From: Candidatus Trichorickettsia mobilis
Lineage (GTDB): Bacteria; Pseudomonadota; Alphaproteobacteria; Rickettsiales; Rickettsiaceae
Length of the DNA: 64,000 nucleotides
Assembly (NCBI RefSeq): GCF_963422225.1
Contig: NZ_OY728607.1
Span: 992,001 to 1,056,000, forward strand
Reading direction: 5' to 3'
Under the pieces are notes generated by a model. It saw only the letters and a list, made by a program, of their open reading frames with translations. It was not told the origin of the DNA and ran no database searches. The position numbers were made by a program, and so were the translations under genes. Below are positions 29,550 to 38,410 of the stretch, piece by piece (position 1 is the stretch's first letter; each line of letters starts with the position of its first letter).

Positions 29550-29652
29550 ATGGAGACAATCAAATTTGTCAGGATTCAGTTGTGCGAAACAAATTAAGAT
29601 ATGTGGAGCTTCCTCACCGTAAAATTTAACTGTCACCATCGACTCTAGCTAT
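29533..29652. repeat. Family B palindromic element at the recF 3' end
   Basis: It begins TAGCGTCGGTCAGTTAGATGG and ends AACTGTCACCATCGACTCTAGCTATA, with the inner block GTGGAGCTTCCTCACC shared with the copies at 31.5 and 34.2 kb. The arms have decayed. recF uses its left end for the final codons and stop. Confidence 0.78.
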
Positions 29653-29770
29653 ATATAGCAAAGCCAGTTGGATTATGGTACGTTAATGGAAGAGCGAGGT
29701 AGATTACTTTGTTGCGCACAGCTGAGACGCAGCATATTTGACGTACCATAATCCAACTGGAGAAGCTATG
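29653..29770. repeat. Family A palindromic element directly next to family B
   Basis: Perfect 20-bp arms CCAGTTGGATTATGGTACGT (29663-29682) and its complement (29741-29760) enclose ATTACTTTGTTGCGCACAGC and GAGACGCAGCATATTTG. The outer ends are TATAGCAAAG and GAGAAGCTAT. With the family B copy it fills most of the 301-bp recF-murC gap (both 3' ends); about 80 bp of plain sequence remain. Confidence 0.85.
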
Positions 29771-29850
29771 CTCGTCAAGCTTCGTCTACTCAACACCTGT
29801 AAATGAGTGTCGTTAATAAATTATCTAACTTTTACGCAATGCCAATGACG

Positions 29851-31281
29851 CTATATATTGAGTTTTGCTAATACACCATTAGCCCATGATGAGATACTGC
29901 CAGCGCCCATCATTACTATCAAATCTCCAGGAGCAGCATTATTCTTAATGACATTAGGGATCATATCTGGCGTTGGTAAAAAATGAACATCGTTATGAGA
30001 TAAGGTCTCTGTCATCTGTTGTACTAAAGTGATCCCAGAAATACCTGTTATCGGTTGTTCGCCTGCAGCATACACGTCTGTAATATATACTTTATCTGCA
30101 AAGTCAAAACAGGTGGTAAATTCTTTAAATAAATTTTCTAACCGAGAAAATCGGTGTGGTTGAAAAATAGCGATTACTTTGCCATTTTGCTTGCGTGCTA
30201 TAGTCCATGCAGTATTAAGGGTTGCTATAACTTCGACTGGATGATGAGCATAATCATCAATAATGCTTGCGCCCAAATATTCTCCTACTTTGGTAAATCT
30301 TCTTTTGACACCATGAAAATTCTTAAATCCGTTCTTAATTACCTTAATTCCAAAATCAAGTTCTATGCCGACAGCAATAGCGGCCAGTGAATTTAATACA
30401 TTATGTCGACCTGGAGTTGGTATAATAATTTGCTCTATTATGGTAGCACCATTAATTTGCGGAAGGTCAATTTTTACGGTAAAGGTAGAAGATGTTATAT
30501 CTGAGTGAATATCAAAAGCTTTTATATGGGCATCAGTAGAATCAATGCCATAAGTAATAATCTTACGTTCGGTAATAGTATTTACTAATTTCCTAACTAC
30601 TGGATGATCAATACAAGCAACAGCAAATCCATAAAATGGTAAATTTGTAATAAAACTTCTAAATGCCAGAATTAAGCTGTCAAAATCGTTGTAAAAATCT
30701 AGATGTTCGGCATCGATGTTAGTAATTATACCAATAGTAGATGGTAATTGGATAAAAGTTGCATCAGATTCGTCAGCTTCAGCTATGAGGTAATCACCAG
30801 AACCAAGATAGGCATTAGTTAATCTATTGTTGATTATTCCACCATTAATTACAGTGGGATATAGTCCAGCAGCCTCAAATAAGCAGGCGACTAATGAGGT
30901 GGTGGTAGTTTTACCATGTGATCCGGAAATAGCAACTGAGCATTTAAGGCGCATTAATTCTGCGAGCATTTCAGCACGTTTGATAATAGGAACTCTGCTC
31001 GTTAATGCTGCTTGCACTTCCGGGTTATCATATTTAATAGCTGAAGATACTACTACATAGGACACATTAATAATATTAGTGGCAATATGCTCATAAAATA
31101 TTTTAATGCCATTAGCAGCCAACCTTATAGTGTTATAATTTTCGGCTATATCTGATCCTTGTACTTTATAGCCAAGATTATGCATAATTTCAGCGATTCC
31201 ACTCATACCAATGCCACCGATGCCTATAAAATGGATAGTATCAAGTGAGCCATTAAGTTTTTTTCGTTCAAGTAGTAACAT
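29851..31281 (-). CDS. murC: UDP-N-acetylmuramate--L-alanine ligase MurC
   Basis: The 476-residue Mur ligase has the N-terminal UDP-binding [17 protein letters not shown] and the ATP-binding loop [12 protein letters not shown] (near residue 115-126). It also has [11 protein letters not shown] and the C-terminal [10 protein letters not shown] motif. MurC adds the first L-alanine of the peptidoglycan stem peptide in the cytoplasm. It stands apart from a dcw cluster here. Together with dapD it supports peptidoglycan synthesis. Confidence 0.97.
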   Translation of the reverse strand: MLLLERKKLNGSLDTIHFIGIGGIGMSGIAEIMHNLGYKVQGSDIAENYNTIRLAANGIKIFYEHIATNIINVSYVVVSSAIKYDNPEVQAALTSRVPIIKRAEMLAELMRLKCSVAISGSHGKTTTTSLVACLFEAAGLYPTVINGGIINNRLTNAYLGSGDYLIAEADESDATFIQLPSTIGIITNIDAEHLDFYNDFDSLILAFRSFITNLPFYGFAVACIDHPVVRKLVNTITERKIITYGIDSTDAHIKAFDIHSDITSSTFTVKIDLPQINGATIIEQIIIPTPGRHNVLNSLAAIAVGIELDFGIKVIKNGFKNFHGVKRRFTKVGEYLGASIIDDYAHHPVEVIATLNTAWTIARKQNGKVIAIFQPHRFSRLENLFKEFTTCFDFADKVYITDVYAAGEQPITGISGITLVQQMTETLSHNDVHFLPTPDMIPNVIKNNAAPGDLIVMMGAGSISSWANGVLAKLNI

Positions 31282-31370
31282 AAATTCTCTATAAAATAAT
31301 GTGGGTGTTAAGTAAATATAGCTAGTTGAGGAGCGTATAACCGAAACAATCGAATTAGCTTAATAAACTG

Positions 31371-31437
31371 AGTCATCCCGAACTTGTTTCGGGATCTCAT
31401 GATGGTTTCAAGAGATGCTGAAATGAATTCAGTATTA
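31371..31437. repeat. Decayed copy of the GTCATCCCGAAC palindrome family
   Basis: The left arm GTCATCCCGAACTTGTTTCG is intact. The right arm has changed to AGAGATGCTGAAATGAATTC. Spacing equals the 67-bp copies at 12.4 and 55.5 kb. It lies upstream of murC in a 308-bp gap that otherwise contains a family B element. Confidence 0.75.
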
Positions 31438-31482
31438 CTTCATAAGATTAAAAACGGCATTCCTTAAAATTTAACGAGTATA

Positions 31483-31607
31483 TAGCTAGAGTCAGTTAGG
31501 TAGTGACAGTTAAATTTTAAGGTGAGGAAGCTCCGTGTACATTAGTTTGTTTTGCACAACCGAATCCTGACAAATTTGACTGTCACTACCTAACTGACCG
31601 ACGCTAT
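31483..31607. repeat. Family B palindromic element at the acpS 3' end
   Basis: Perfect 20-bp arms GTCAGTTAGGTAGTGACAGT (31491-31510) and its complement (31579-31598) enclose GGTGAGGAAGCTCCGTG and GCACAACCGAATCCTGACAA. The right end supplies the last codons and TAG stop of acpS on the minus strand. Confidence 0.88.
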
Positions 31608-31976
31608 GCTGACTACGGCAAATGCGATAGCTATAGGATAATCATCTGAAATAGATAAATCAATTTTAAATTTACCAAGATCTTTAATTTTTGTGGAATG
31701 GATAGTAGCAAAAGGTTTGCCTAAATTATCATTAAATATTTTAATATTTTTAAACTGTAGACTTTGTCCAATACCACTACCTAGAGCCTTACTAATAGCT
31801 TCTTTTGCTGCAAAACGCTTTGCAATAAAAGCCGCATGTTTATTTGGAGATAAACGAGAGACTAAATCTATTTCTGATAAACTCAGAATTCTTGATTTAA
31901 AAACTTCACCATATTTTGCTAATAGCTGCTCAATTCGGTAAATTTGTACTATATCTGTACCAATGCCAATAATCAT
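31590..31976 (-). CDS. acpS: Holo-[acyl-carrier-protein] synthase AcpS
   Basis: The 128-residue phosphopantetheinyl transferase has the metal-binding GIGTDIVQIYRIE (residues 4-16) and FAAKEAISKALGSGIG. It transfers 4'-phosphopantetheine from CoA to ACP for fatty-acid and lipid A synthesis. Its ATG overlaps the spoT stop by four bases. The C-terminal SIASVS and its TAG come from the family B palindrome, like the end of recF. Confidence 0.95.
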   Translation of the reverse strand: MIIGIGTDIVQIYRIEQLLAKYGEVFKSRILSLSEIDLVSRLSPNKHAAFIAKRFAAKEAISKALGSGIGQSLQFKNIKIFNDNLGKPFATIHSTKIKDLGKFKIDLSISDDYPIAIAFAVVSIASVS

Positions 31977-34126
31977 GATTTATATCTTTCTACTTGCGAA
32001 ACAACCGGTTTACTTTGTAAAATATTAATAATATCCGCAATATGCTGTGCGTCTTGAACTTCTATATCTAAAATAATTTCAAAAAGATTAACTGTGCGAT
32101 TAGTAATTTTAAAGTTGATAATATTACCTTGTTTTTTTGCAATTTCAGAGCATAGTATTGCCATACTACCTAGTTCATTTAATATGGTAATTTTTAATCT
32201 ACAAATAAAAGGTATATTTGATTTATCACTATCCCAAGTCAGAGGAATTAATCGTTCTGGAATTGCACTAATATTACTAAGCATACCACAATCTGCAGTA
32301 TGCACCGTGACCCCATTACCAGTATGAACTACACCAACAATTTTATCACCAAGCAAAGGGCTGCAGCAATTAGCAAGATTAATAGCCATACCTGCTATTA
32401 ATCCTTGAATTGGTAAGGCAGTATCTTGTAACGCCTGGTTAGTTAATTTTTTACTTTTATTGAATTTTAATAAAGATAAGGTGGAGCTAATTTTACTTTG
32501 TTTAGGAGTAACATATTTAATTAACTCTTCACAGCTTATGCTGCCCTCTCCAATAGCATATAACAGATCCTCAACTCCTTGTTTTTTTAAAAATACACAT
32601 GCTTTGTCTAAGGCACTTGCCTCATCCACTATATTTAAAGAGCTAAATGCTCTATCAACTATTGCTTTGCCTAATTTTATATATTGTTCTTTTTGTTGGC
32701 TACGGGTAAATCTTTTTATTTCAGAGTGAGCCTTGCCGGTAATAACAAATTTTTGCCAGCTGGGAGAAGGGGTTTTGTTTTTTGAAACAATAATTTCTAC
32801 TTGATCACCGTTCTCTAATGTAGAGCGCAAAGGTACGATACAACCATTAATTTTTGCTCCTACACAATGATGTCCAACATCTGAATGTACAGCATAAGCG
32901 AAATCGACGCAAGTAGCTCCTTTGGGCAAGGCAATCAGATTACCTTTGGGAGTAAAACAAAATACCTGGTCATAATACATTGCCAGTTTTGTGTTCTGTA
33001 AAAAATCCTCTGGATCACCTGCTTGCTCTAGTATAGCCAACAATTCACGTATCCACCGATATTGAGTACCGTCTGCCACATCATGATCATGGTATTGCTG
33101 TTTATAGCGCCAATGTGCGGCAACTCCAAGCTCAGCAATATCATGCATATCATCAGTACGAATTTGCACTTCAATTTTTTGTTGTAGTGGTCCGATAATC
33201 ACTGTATGCAAAGATTTATAACCATTGTTTTTTGGGGTACTAATAAAATCTTGAAAGCTATCTGGAACCATTTGATATTTAGTATGAATTATTCCAAGTG
33301 TCTGGTAACAATAGGAAATGGTATCTACTATAATTCTAAAGGCAATAATATCTGATAATTGTTCTAATCCGATATTTTTTTGCTGCATTTTCATCCAAAT
33401 TGAATAGGGTGTTTTATGCCTACCATGCACGACAGCCTTTATACCAGCGTTTTTTAGAGTATTGGTAAACTCTGCGATAACGTTATCAACAAGATTACCT
33501 TCATTGGCTGAGATTTTATGCAGCCGATTTAGAATAGATTCTCTTGCTTCTGGCTGTAATATTCTGAAACAAATATCTTGAAGTTCTACTTTGATTTGCT
33601 GGATGCCTATTCTTTCTGCTAGAGGTGCATATATCTCCATTGTTTCTACTGCAATACGCGTGCGTTTTTCTAGAGATTTTATAGAATCTATCGTGCGCAT
33701 ATTGTGCAATCTATCAGCAAGCTTAATCAATAATATTCTGATATCATCGCTCATTGCCAGCAATAATTTGCGGAAGTTTTCTGCCTGACGAATATTATCG
33801 GGCATAAACTCAATTTTTGATAATTTGGTTACTCCATCGACAAGTTTACTAATGGTACTACCAAAATGTTGCTCAATTTCACTTAAAGTGAGATCTGTAT
33901 CTTCAATAGTATCATGCAATAGCCCTGCGATTACCGAATCACTATCAAGGTGCATGTCAGTAATAATTTCTGCAACCTCTAATGGGTGATAATAATATGG
34001 TTCGCCTGATTCTCTAGTTTGAGCCCCATGATAACGGATAGCAAAATCGATGGCTTTATTTATTTGGGCTTCGTTACAATTTGGATCGTAGGATTTGACA
34101 GCTCTGACAATATCCTCTTGGTTCAT
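31973..34126 (-). CDS. spoT: Bifunctional (p)ppGpp synthetase/hydrolase (RelA/SpoT family)
   Basis: The protein has an HD hydrolase domain (YYHPLEVAEI, GLLHDTIEDTDL, about residues 40-190) and a synthetase domain (GLEQLSDIIAFRIIVDT and ISTPKNNGYKSLHT, about 230-350). A TGS domain (VFCFTPKGNLIALPKGAT) and a C-terminal ACT domain follow. All domains are present, unlike the fragmented RSH genes described in Rickettsia. The ATG at 34126 (MNQEDIVRAV) is preferred to 34159, because the 11 extra residues lie in the inverted repeat of a miniature element. The element end places AGAGG four bases before this ATG. It sits in a rpoZ-spoT-acpS order. Confidence 0.95.
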   Translation of the reverse strand: MNQEDIVRAVKSYDPNCNEAQINKAIDFAIRYHGAQTRESGEPYYYHPLEVAEIITDMHLDSDSVIAGLLHDTIEDTDLTLSEIEQHFGSTISKLVDGVTKLSKIEFMPDNIRQAENFRKLLLAMSDDIRILLIKLADRLHNMRTIDSIKSLEKRTRIAVETMEIYAPLAERIGIQQIKVELQDICFRILQPEARESILNRLHKISANEGNLVDNVIAEFTNTLKNAGIKAVVHGRHKTPYSIWMKMQQKNIGLEQLSDIIAFRIIVDTISYCYQTLGIIHTKYQMVPDSFQDFISTPKNNGYKSLHTVIIGPLQQKIEVQIRTDDMHDIAELGVAAHWRYKQQYHDHDVADGTQYRWIRELLAILEQAGDPEDFLQNTKLAMYYDQVFCFTPKGNLIALPKGATCVDFAYAVHSDVGHHCVGAKINGCIVPLRSTLENGDQVEIIVSKNKTPSPSWQKFVITGKAHSEIKRFTRSQQKEQYIKLGKAIVDRAFSSLNIVDEASALDKACVFLKKQGVEDLLYAIGEGSISCEELIKYVTPKQSKISSTLSLLKFNKSKKLTNQALQDTALPIQGLIAGMAINLANCCSPLLGDKIVGVVHTGNGVTVHTADCGMLSNISAIPERLIPLTWDSDKSNIPFICRLKITILNELGSMAILCSEIAKKQGNIINFKITNRTVNLFEIILDIEVQDAQHIADIINILQSKPVVSQVERYKS

Positions 34127-34127
34127 T

Positions 34128-34506
34128 AGACCTCTTGCATAACCTATTTTGGTTGGCATATAGCGTCAGTCAGTTAGGTGGTGACAGTTAAATTTATCAG
34201 AATCCGGTTAATTGCTCACGTATTTTAAAGAGTACGCGGAGCTTCCTCACCCTAAAATTTGACTGTCACCACCTAACTGACTCTAGCTATATTATCTGAT
34301 TTCAAAAATGTTTTTTGATTTTATCAGCACTTTTTCGCAATTAACATGCTCACTCACACCTCAGACAGGCTCTCAAAATCAAATCCAATTTTTGAAATCA
34401 TTTGAGTACAATTTTGTCGTCAAAACTTGACTCCGGTTCTCATGCAATTCTCGTCTGCATTTTTCCTAAATATTCCTCAACCATTTTTAGGTTATGCAAG
34501 AGGTCT
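34128..34506. mobile_element. Miniature inverted-repeat element filling the rpoZ-spoT gap
   Basis: Perfect 17-bp ends AGACCTCTTGCATAACC (34128-34144) and its complement (34490-34506) are flanked by TA on both sides when the ends are read from GACCTC. It contains a nested family B element (34161-34290) and an inner dyad of GATTTCAAAAA/TTTTTGAAATC. No transposase frame is present. The GACCTCTT... end resembles that of the IS5-like element at 54.5 kb. It begins one base upstream of the spoT ATG and stops 14 bp before the rpoZ stop. Confidence 0.8.
34161..34290. repeat. Family B palindromic element nested in the rpoZ-spoT miniature element
   Basis: Perfect 20-bp arms GTCAGTTAGGTGGTGACAGT (34169-34188) and its complement (34262-34281). 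The inner block CGGAGCTTCCTCACC is shared with the other family B copies. It is located wholly inside the 34128-34506 element, so it inserted later, or the two moved together. Confidence 0.86.
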
Positions 34507-34520
34507 ATTGCTGAAATTCC

Positions 34521-34925
34521 TTAATCTTCTATATCTGAAACATCATCACTAAATATCTGTTCTTCGTATCCAGAATCAGCATCTTCAATATAAAAATCTG
34601 AATCAGCTACATATTCAAAGTCTTCTGAATTCTCAGCATTTTCTACAGCCGGTAGATCATCATCTATATGGTCAATTTTATTACGTGTTTGTAACCGTCT
34701 TATCAATTCTTCTCTTAAGATTGCAGGTTTAATATTCTCATTTGCAATTTCTCGTAAAGCAACTACTGAATCTTTATCATCTTCTCTATCTACTGTAATA
34801 TTGATGCCTGAACCAATGTCTTTAGTTCTTTGAGCAGCAAGAGCCACAAGTTCAAATCTATTTTCTACTTTATCAGTACAATCTTCAACGGTTACTCTAG
34901 CCATAATCTTACTCTTTAAGTTCAA
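34521..34925 (-). CDS. rpoZ: DNA-directed RNA polymerase omega subunit
   Basis: The 134-residue protein begins [30 protein letters not shown] when read from its internal Met (residue 8), the signature of omega. An acidic, low-complexity C-terminal tail follows. Omega helps assemble the beta' subunit and contributes to the ppGpp site. It lies upstream of spoT, the same pairing as in many proteobacteria, but the two genes are separated by a miniature mobile element. The start could be the Met at residue 8 (34904). Confidence 0.92.
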   Translation of the reverse strand: MNLKSKIMARVTVEDCTDKVENRFELVALAAQRTKDIGSGINITVDREDDKDSVVALREIANENIKPAILREELIRRLQTRNKIDHIDDDLPAVENAENSEDFEYVADSDFYIEDADSGYEEQIFSDDVSDIED

Positions 34926-35048
34926 ATAATTATTATTAATATTGATTATATTATAAGACAGAGTGGAGCAAGTTGCAATTTATATAATACTATATTTACG
35001 CAAATCATTAATATGGAGGCACGTAGATCTTAAAGTTTATTGATATTA

Positions 35049-35876
35049 CTACCCTCTTAATAGCTCATTGATAGCTGTTTTTTTGCGAGTAGATGCATCA
35101 ACCTGTTTAACGATGACCGCACAATACAAAGCTGGTTTAGTAACATCAGTAGCTGGAAGCGTTCCAGAGACCACTACAGAATATGCCGGTATTCTACCAT
35201 AAATAACATCACCAGTTTCACGATTGACGATTTTAGTAGAAGCTCCAATAAACACCCCCATTCCGATTACTGCTCCTTCTTCAACTATCACTCCCTCTAC
35301 AACCTCGGATCGCGCTCCAATAAAACAATTGTCTTCAATGATTACCGGGTTATTTTGGATAGGCTCTAATACTCCGCCAATTCCAGTACCACCAGAAATA
35401 TGACAATTTTTACCTATTTGAGCGCATGAACCGATTGTAGCCCAGGTATCAATCATTGACCCTTCATCAATATATGCTCCAATATTTATGAATGATGGCA
35501 TTACCACAACATTACGAGCGATATATGCGCCAGTCCTAATAAACGCGCCTGGTACAATTCTACATCCGTAATTTTTGAATTCTTGTTCATCACTAGCACT
35601 ACTAAATTTAGGTGGTACCTTATCGTACCACTTAATGGAATCACCGCTATAAATTTGTGATTTATTAATTTGAAAATATAATAAAATTGCCTTTTTTATC
35701 CATTGATGTACCACCCAATTATTATTACGATATTCACATACTCTAATAATTCCTAGATTTAGTAAATCGATGACATGGCTCACTTTTTGCTGTGCTAATT
35801 GCATTTCCAAAGAATCGTGCACTAATTTATCACGTGTTTGCCAAATTTGTTCTATTAGATTAATATCTTGCTGCAT
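35049..35876 (-). CDS. dapD: 2,3,4,5-tetrahydropyridine-2,6-dicarboxylate N-succinyltransferase
   Basis: The 275-residue protein has an N-terminal helical part and then a left-handed beta-helix of hexapeptide repeats (residues about 105-235: [59 protein letters not shown]). DapD makes the succinylated intermediate of the diaminopimelate/lysine pathway. This supports meso-diaminopimelate supply for peptidoglycan. Confidence 0.96.
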   Translation of the reverse strand: MQQDINLIEQIWQTRDKLVHDSLEMQLAQQKVSHVIDLLNLGIIRVCEYRNNNWVVHQWIKKAILLYFQINKSQIYSGDSIKWYDKVPPKFSSASDEQEFKNYGCRIVPGAFIRTGAYIARNVVVMPSFINIGAYIDEGSMIDTWATIGSCAQIGKNCHISGGTGIGGVLEPIQNNPVIIEDNCFIGARSEVVEGVIVEEGAVIGMGVFIGASTKIVNRETGDVIYGRIPAYSVVVSGTLPATDVTKPALYCAVIVKQVDASTRKKTAINELLRG

Positions 35877-35896
35877 AATTTGATCTGACAGGCTCT

Positions 35897-35976
35897 TAGA
35901 CTTTTTAGCAAAAACTTCATTCTAAGGATGATTTTTCTAAAAATTCTCTCCTAGACGAAGTTTTTATAAGAAGTCT
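35897..35976. repeat. Imperfect inverted repeat upstream of dapD
   Basis: AGACTTTTTAGCAAAAACTTC (35897) and GAAGTTTTTATAAGAAGTCT (ending 35976) form imperfect arms around AAGGATGATTTTTCTAAAAATTCTC. The end resembles AGACYTCTT ends of the miniature elements. It occupies the dapD promoter side of a 299-bp gap. Confidence 0.5.
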
Positions 35977-36032
35977 GTTGATAAAAACTGTAAAAAACTT
36001 TATTTTTTAGATCCTAGGTTCTATAAAAGCCT

Positions 36033-36144
36033 AAGATGGTCGATGTAAACAAACGTTAAGATAATTTTTAGGATATCTTTTTATATTTCAAGCCAAATTT
36101 TATGATAGAAGTCTAATTAACGTTTTGTTTACATCGACCATCTA
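36033..36144. repeat. Family D palindromic element
   Basis: The left arm AGATGGTCGATGTAAACAAA (from 36034) and right arm TTAACGTTTTGTTTACATCG (from 36117) are complementary over about 26 bp with one single-base indel. The inside contains TTTATATTTCAAGCCAAATTTTATGATA, shared with the copy at 19.5 kb. It lies between divergent dapD and the zinc-ribbon gene, where their promoters must be. Confidence 0.82.
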
Positions 36145-36175
36145 AAACATTATTAATTTGCTATTGGCATAATCA

Positions 36176-36796
36176 ATGTATATTACTTGCCCCAAATGTG
36201 GTACTCAATTTTTAGTACAACCAGAACAAATAGGCCATTTTGGCAGAAAGGTAAGATGTTCAAAATGTGCAAACATTTGGCATCAACAATTAAAGGACGA
36301 TATAAAATTAGAGCCAGTAATTGCAAATCCAAAATTCGCTTACAAAAGCCAGGTAGGTAGTGGTATTAATTTACCGGCATTACTTCCTATAAAAATACCA
36401 CAATATTTATATACTTTACCAATGTTATTTATATGCTTAATAATTATATTGTCGATAATTTTATTTCAGGATTTTTGGAGCTTCAATTCTTCGGATGCAG
36501 CAAAATTATTAAGCATTAATGATATACATATAACAAATAATAAGGATGCCGGTAAAATTACCATTACCTATAAAATAATAAATTCATCCACTCAAATTTT
36601 ACCAATGCCCTTAGTACGGGTAAGATTATTTGATAAAAATGACACAGCTTTAAAGTCTCATGTTGCTGATCAGACAGATATTGCCTTATCACCTAAACAA
36701 TCTGTTAGTATCAGAACTGAGTTTTCATCAGTTCCAGATATAACTGAGAAAATAGATATTACGCTAGGTAGTAGGCTAGCTTTTATATTACGCTAG
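36176..36796 (+). CDS. Zinc-ribbon (MJ0042-type) membrane protein
   Basis: The 206-residue protein has an N-terminal zinc ribbon (MYITCPKCGTQFLVQPEQIG and VRCSKCANIWHQ, four Cys, residues 5-39). One membrane helix follows (LPMLFICLIIILSIILFQDFW, about 80-100), then an extracytoplasmic beta-rich domain containing KITITYKIINSST (FxLYD-like arrangement). Such proteins are conserved in Alphaproteobacteria but the function is unknown. Its stop codon is immediately followed by a family E element. It may be transcribed with the RDD gene downstream. Confidence 0.82.
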   Translation: MYITCPKCGTQFLVQPEQIGHFGRKVRCSKCANIWHQQLKDDIKLEPVIANPKFAYKSQVGSGINLPALLPIKIPQYLYTLPMLFICLIIILSIILFQDFWSFNSSDAAKLLSINDIHITNNKDAGKITITYKIINSSTQILPMPLVRVRLFDKNDTALKSHVADQTDIALSPKQSVSIRTEFSSVPDITEKIDITLGSRLAFILR

Positions 36797-36923
36797 TATA
36801 CTCGGTGAAAATCTGCGGATTGCGGTGTCGTCATAAGAAACCTTCGGTGCTCACGTATTATTATACGCTGCGCTCCTCGGCTCGAAGACTTCTAGCATTT
36901 CTTGATTTTGACCTTCGTCTACC
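36797..36923. repeat. Family E palindromic element after the zinc-ribbon gene
   Basis: The complement of the family core is present (CGGTGCTCACGTATTATTATACGCTGCGCTCCTCGGCTC...CTAGCATTTC). Arms GGTGAAAATC (36804-36813) and GATTTTGACC (36904-36913) match except for one position. These arms differ from those of the nuoC, lpxB and tandem-array copies. It starts directly after the TAG of the preceding gene. Confidence 0.8.
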
Positions 36924-36955
36924 TACTCTACTAAATTAAAGTTTATGGAATAATA

Positions 36956-37468
36956 ATGAAAAGACAAGTTGTTTACCCACGGTTGATTCCAAGGCTTTTT
37001 GCAACCACAATTGATTTGTTTTTATTAGCAATCTTTGCTACACCAATTATGAATTTTTTTTCTCCAAAGATTTTTCTTTTATTTTTTCAAGATTTTTTTA
37101 TTCAACACCATGTTGACCTTGCAGATGCACAGGCTATAGCTAAGGCTACAAGTTTACCAGAGTTTATGCAGCACATAACTGTTGGCAAGTTTTTAGGCTA
37201 TTTAGCCTCATTATTTGCTTTGCATGCAGTGATAATGGGAAGTTTCTTTATTAGCTTTTGGATATACAAAGGAGCAACGCCAGGTAAAATGATTTTGGGC
37301 ATAAGAATAGTGGATGCAGAAACATTATTGAAACCTAAAACTAGTCAATTTGTGAAAAGATTTTTTGCTTACCTAACTGCTTTATTTGGTATCTGGTATA
37401 TTCTGCTCAATGAACGGCATCAAGCATTGCATGATAAAATTGCCGGGACAGTCGTCATTAAACGTTAA
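36956..37468 (+). CDS. RDD-family membrane protein
   Basis: The 170-residue protein has an N-terminal PRLIPRLFATTIDLFLLAI (the Arg-Asp pattern of the RDD domain) and about three membrane helices. The GATPGKMILGIRIVD loop is followed by FVKRFFAYLTALFGIWY. RDD proteins are small integral membrane proteins, some linked to ion homeostasis; no specific role can be assigned here. It lies in the same direction as and downstream of the zinc-ribbon gene. Confidence 0.85.
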   Translation: MKRQVVYPRLIPRLFATTIDLFLLAIFATPIMNFFSPKIFLLFFQDFFIQHHVDLADAQAIAKATSLPEFMQHITVGKFLGYLASLFALHAVIMGSFFISFWIYKGATPGKMILGIRIVDAETLLKPKTSQFVKRFFAYLTALFGIWYILLNERHQALHDKIAGTVVIKR

Positions 37469-37482
37469 TTAAATGTTTGGAT

Positions 37483-38241
37483 TTAAAATTCATATTCTAT
37501 TACTTCTCCTATGATTCCTCCAATTAGATCTTTAGCCTCATTATTATAGCATCTAGTATCCAGAAATTTAATTGTTGATGGGGTGTTCAGTTCGATAAGA
37601 GTTATTCCTTCTTTATGAGAAAAATTGCCACTTACGTTTAAATATTCTATTTGTGTCTTAGGTAGTACTAAGGATAATTTTTTGAATCCGATTGTAGTAA
37701 TGGCATTCTGTCTAAGATCTAGAAATGTAATTTTAGTATCTGGTAATTTTGCAGTGAGAGCAGCAAGTCCGGCATCACCAAATTTATTATCTCCTATATT
37801 TAGCGAGCGAATAGATTCTGGCAAGTTGGAAAATATGGCTATGATACCCTCGTCTTCTATCAAGTTGCTACTAAGATTTAAGTTTTCTATCTGAGAAACC
37901 TTTAATATTCCTGCTAGTGTTATTGCTAACTTATTGCCCAAACAGTTTAAATGTAAATTAAGCTTTGTAACAGGTGAACAGATTAGTATTTTAGCATATT
38001 CCCTTAGATTTTTTTCATTAAATTTTTTGAATGACAAGTCTAAGTAATTTACTGAATAGTCAATTGGAAATAATGTATTTATCGTTTTTGAATTAGTTAG
38101 TGTGTTTGTATTCTCAGTAATTACTTCTGTAGCTTGTTCTTCATATTCATTGGTGTTAGAAGATAGACACTTACAAAAATTGCGCAATTTTTGTACAAGC
38201 GAGGTTTTATTATTTGTAGGTTGTAATTTTAGTTTAGACAT
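37483..38241 (-). CDS. Leucine-rich repeat protein
   Basis: The 252-residue protein has a polar N-terminal 60 residues. It then has about five RI-type LRRs (KLNLHLNCLGNKLAITLAGIL, IENLNLSSNLIEDEGIIAIF, IRSLNIGDNKFGDAGLAALT, ITFLDLRQNAITTIGFKKLS, IEYLNVSGNF). It shares the LPxTxIxxL pattern with the proteins at 8.85-9.76 and 19.7 kb, indicating an expanded family. No signal peptide is seen. A host-directed role is plausible but inferred. Confidence 0.85.
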   Translation of the reverse strand: MSKLKLQPTNNKTSLVQKLRNFCKCLSSNTNEYEEQATEVITENTNTLTNSKTINTLFPIDYSVNYLDLSFKKFNEKNLREYAKILICSPVTKLNLHLNCLGNKLAITLAGILKVSQIENLNLSSNLIEDEGIIAIFSNLPESIRSLNIGDNKFGDAGLAALTAKLPDTKITFLDLRQNAITTIGFKKLSLVLPKTQIEYLNVSGNFSHKEGITLIELNTPSTIKFLDTRCYNNEAKDLIGGIIGEVIEYEF

Positions 38242-38410
38242 ATATTAACCTCAGACTAATTATATAAATTATCATCACAATTATTAATTAAAACCAAAAG
38301 CTGTGCGACTCAATTTTGCAAACTTAAAATCAACTATTGACTTTAATTATAACCAACATTATTTTCCTTAATAAAATTAAATGATTATTTAATTAAATTA
38401 TAGGTCTCTA

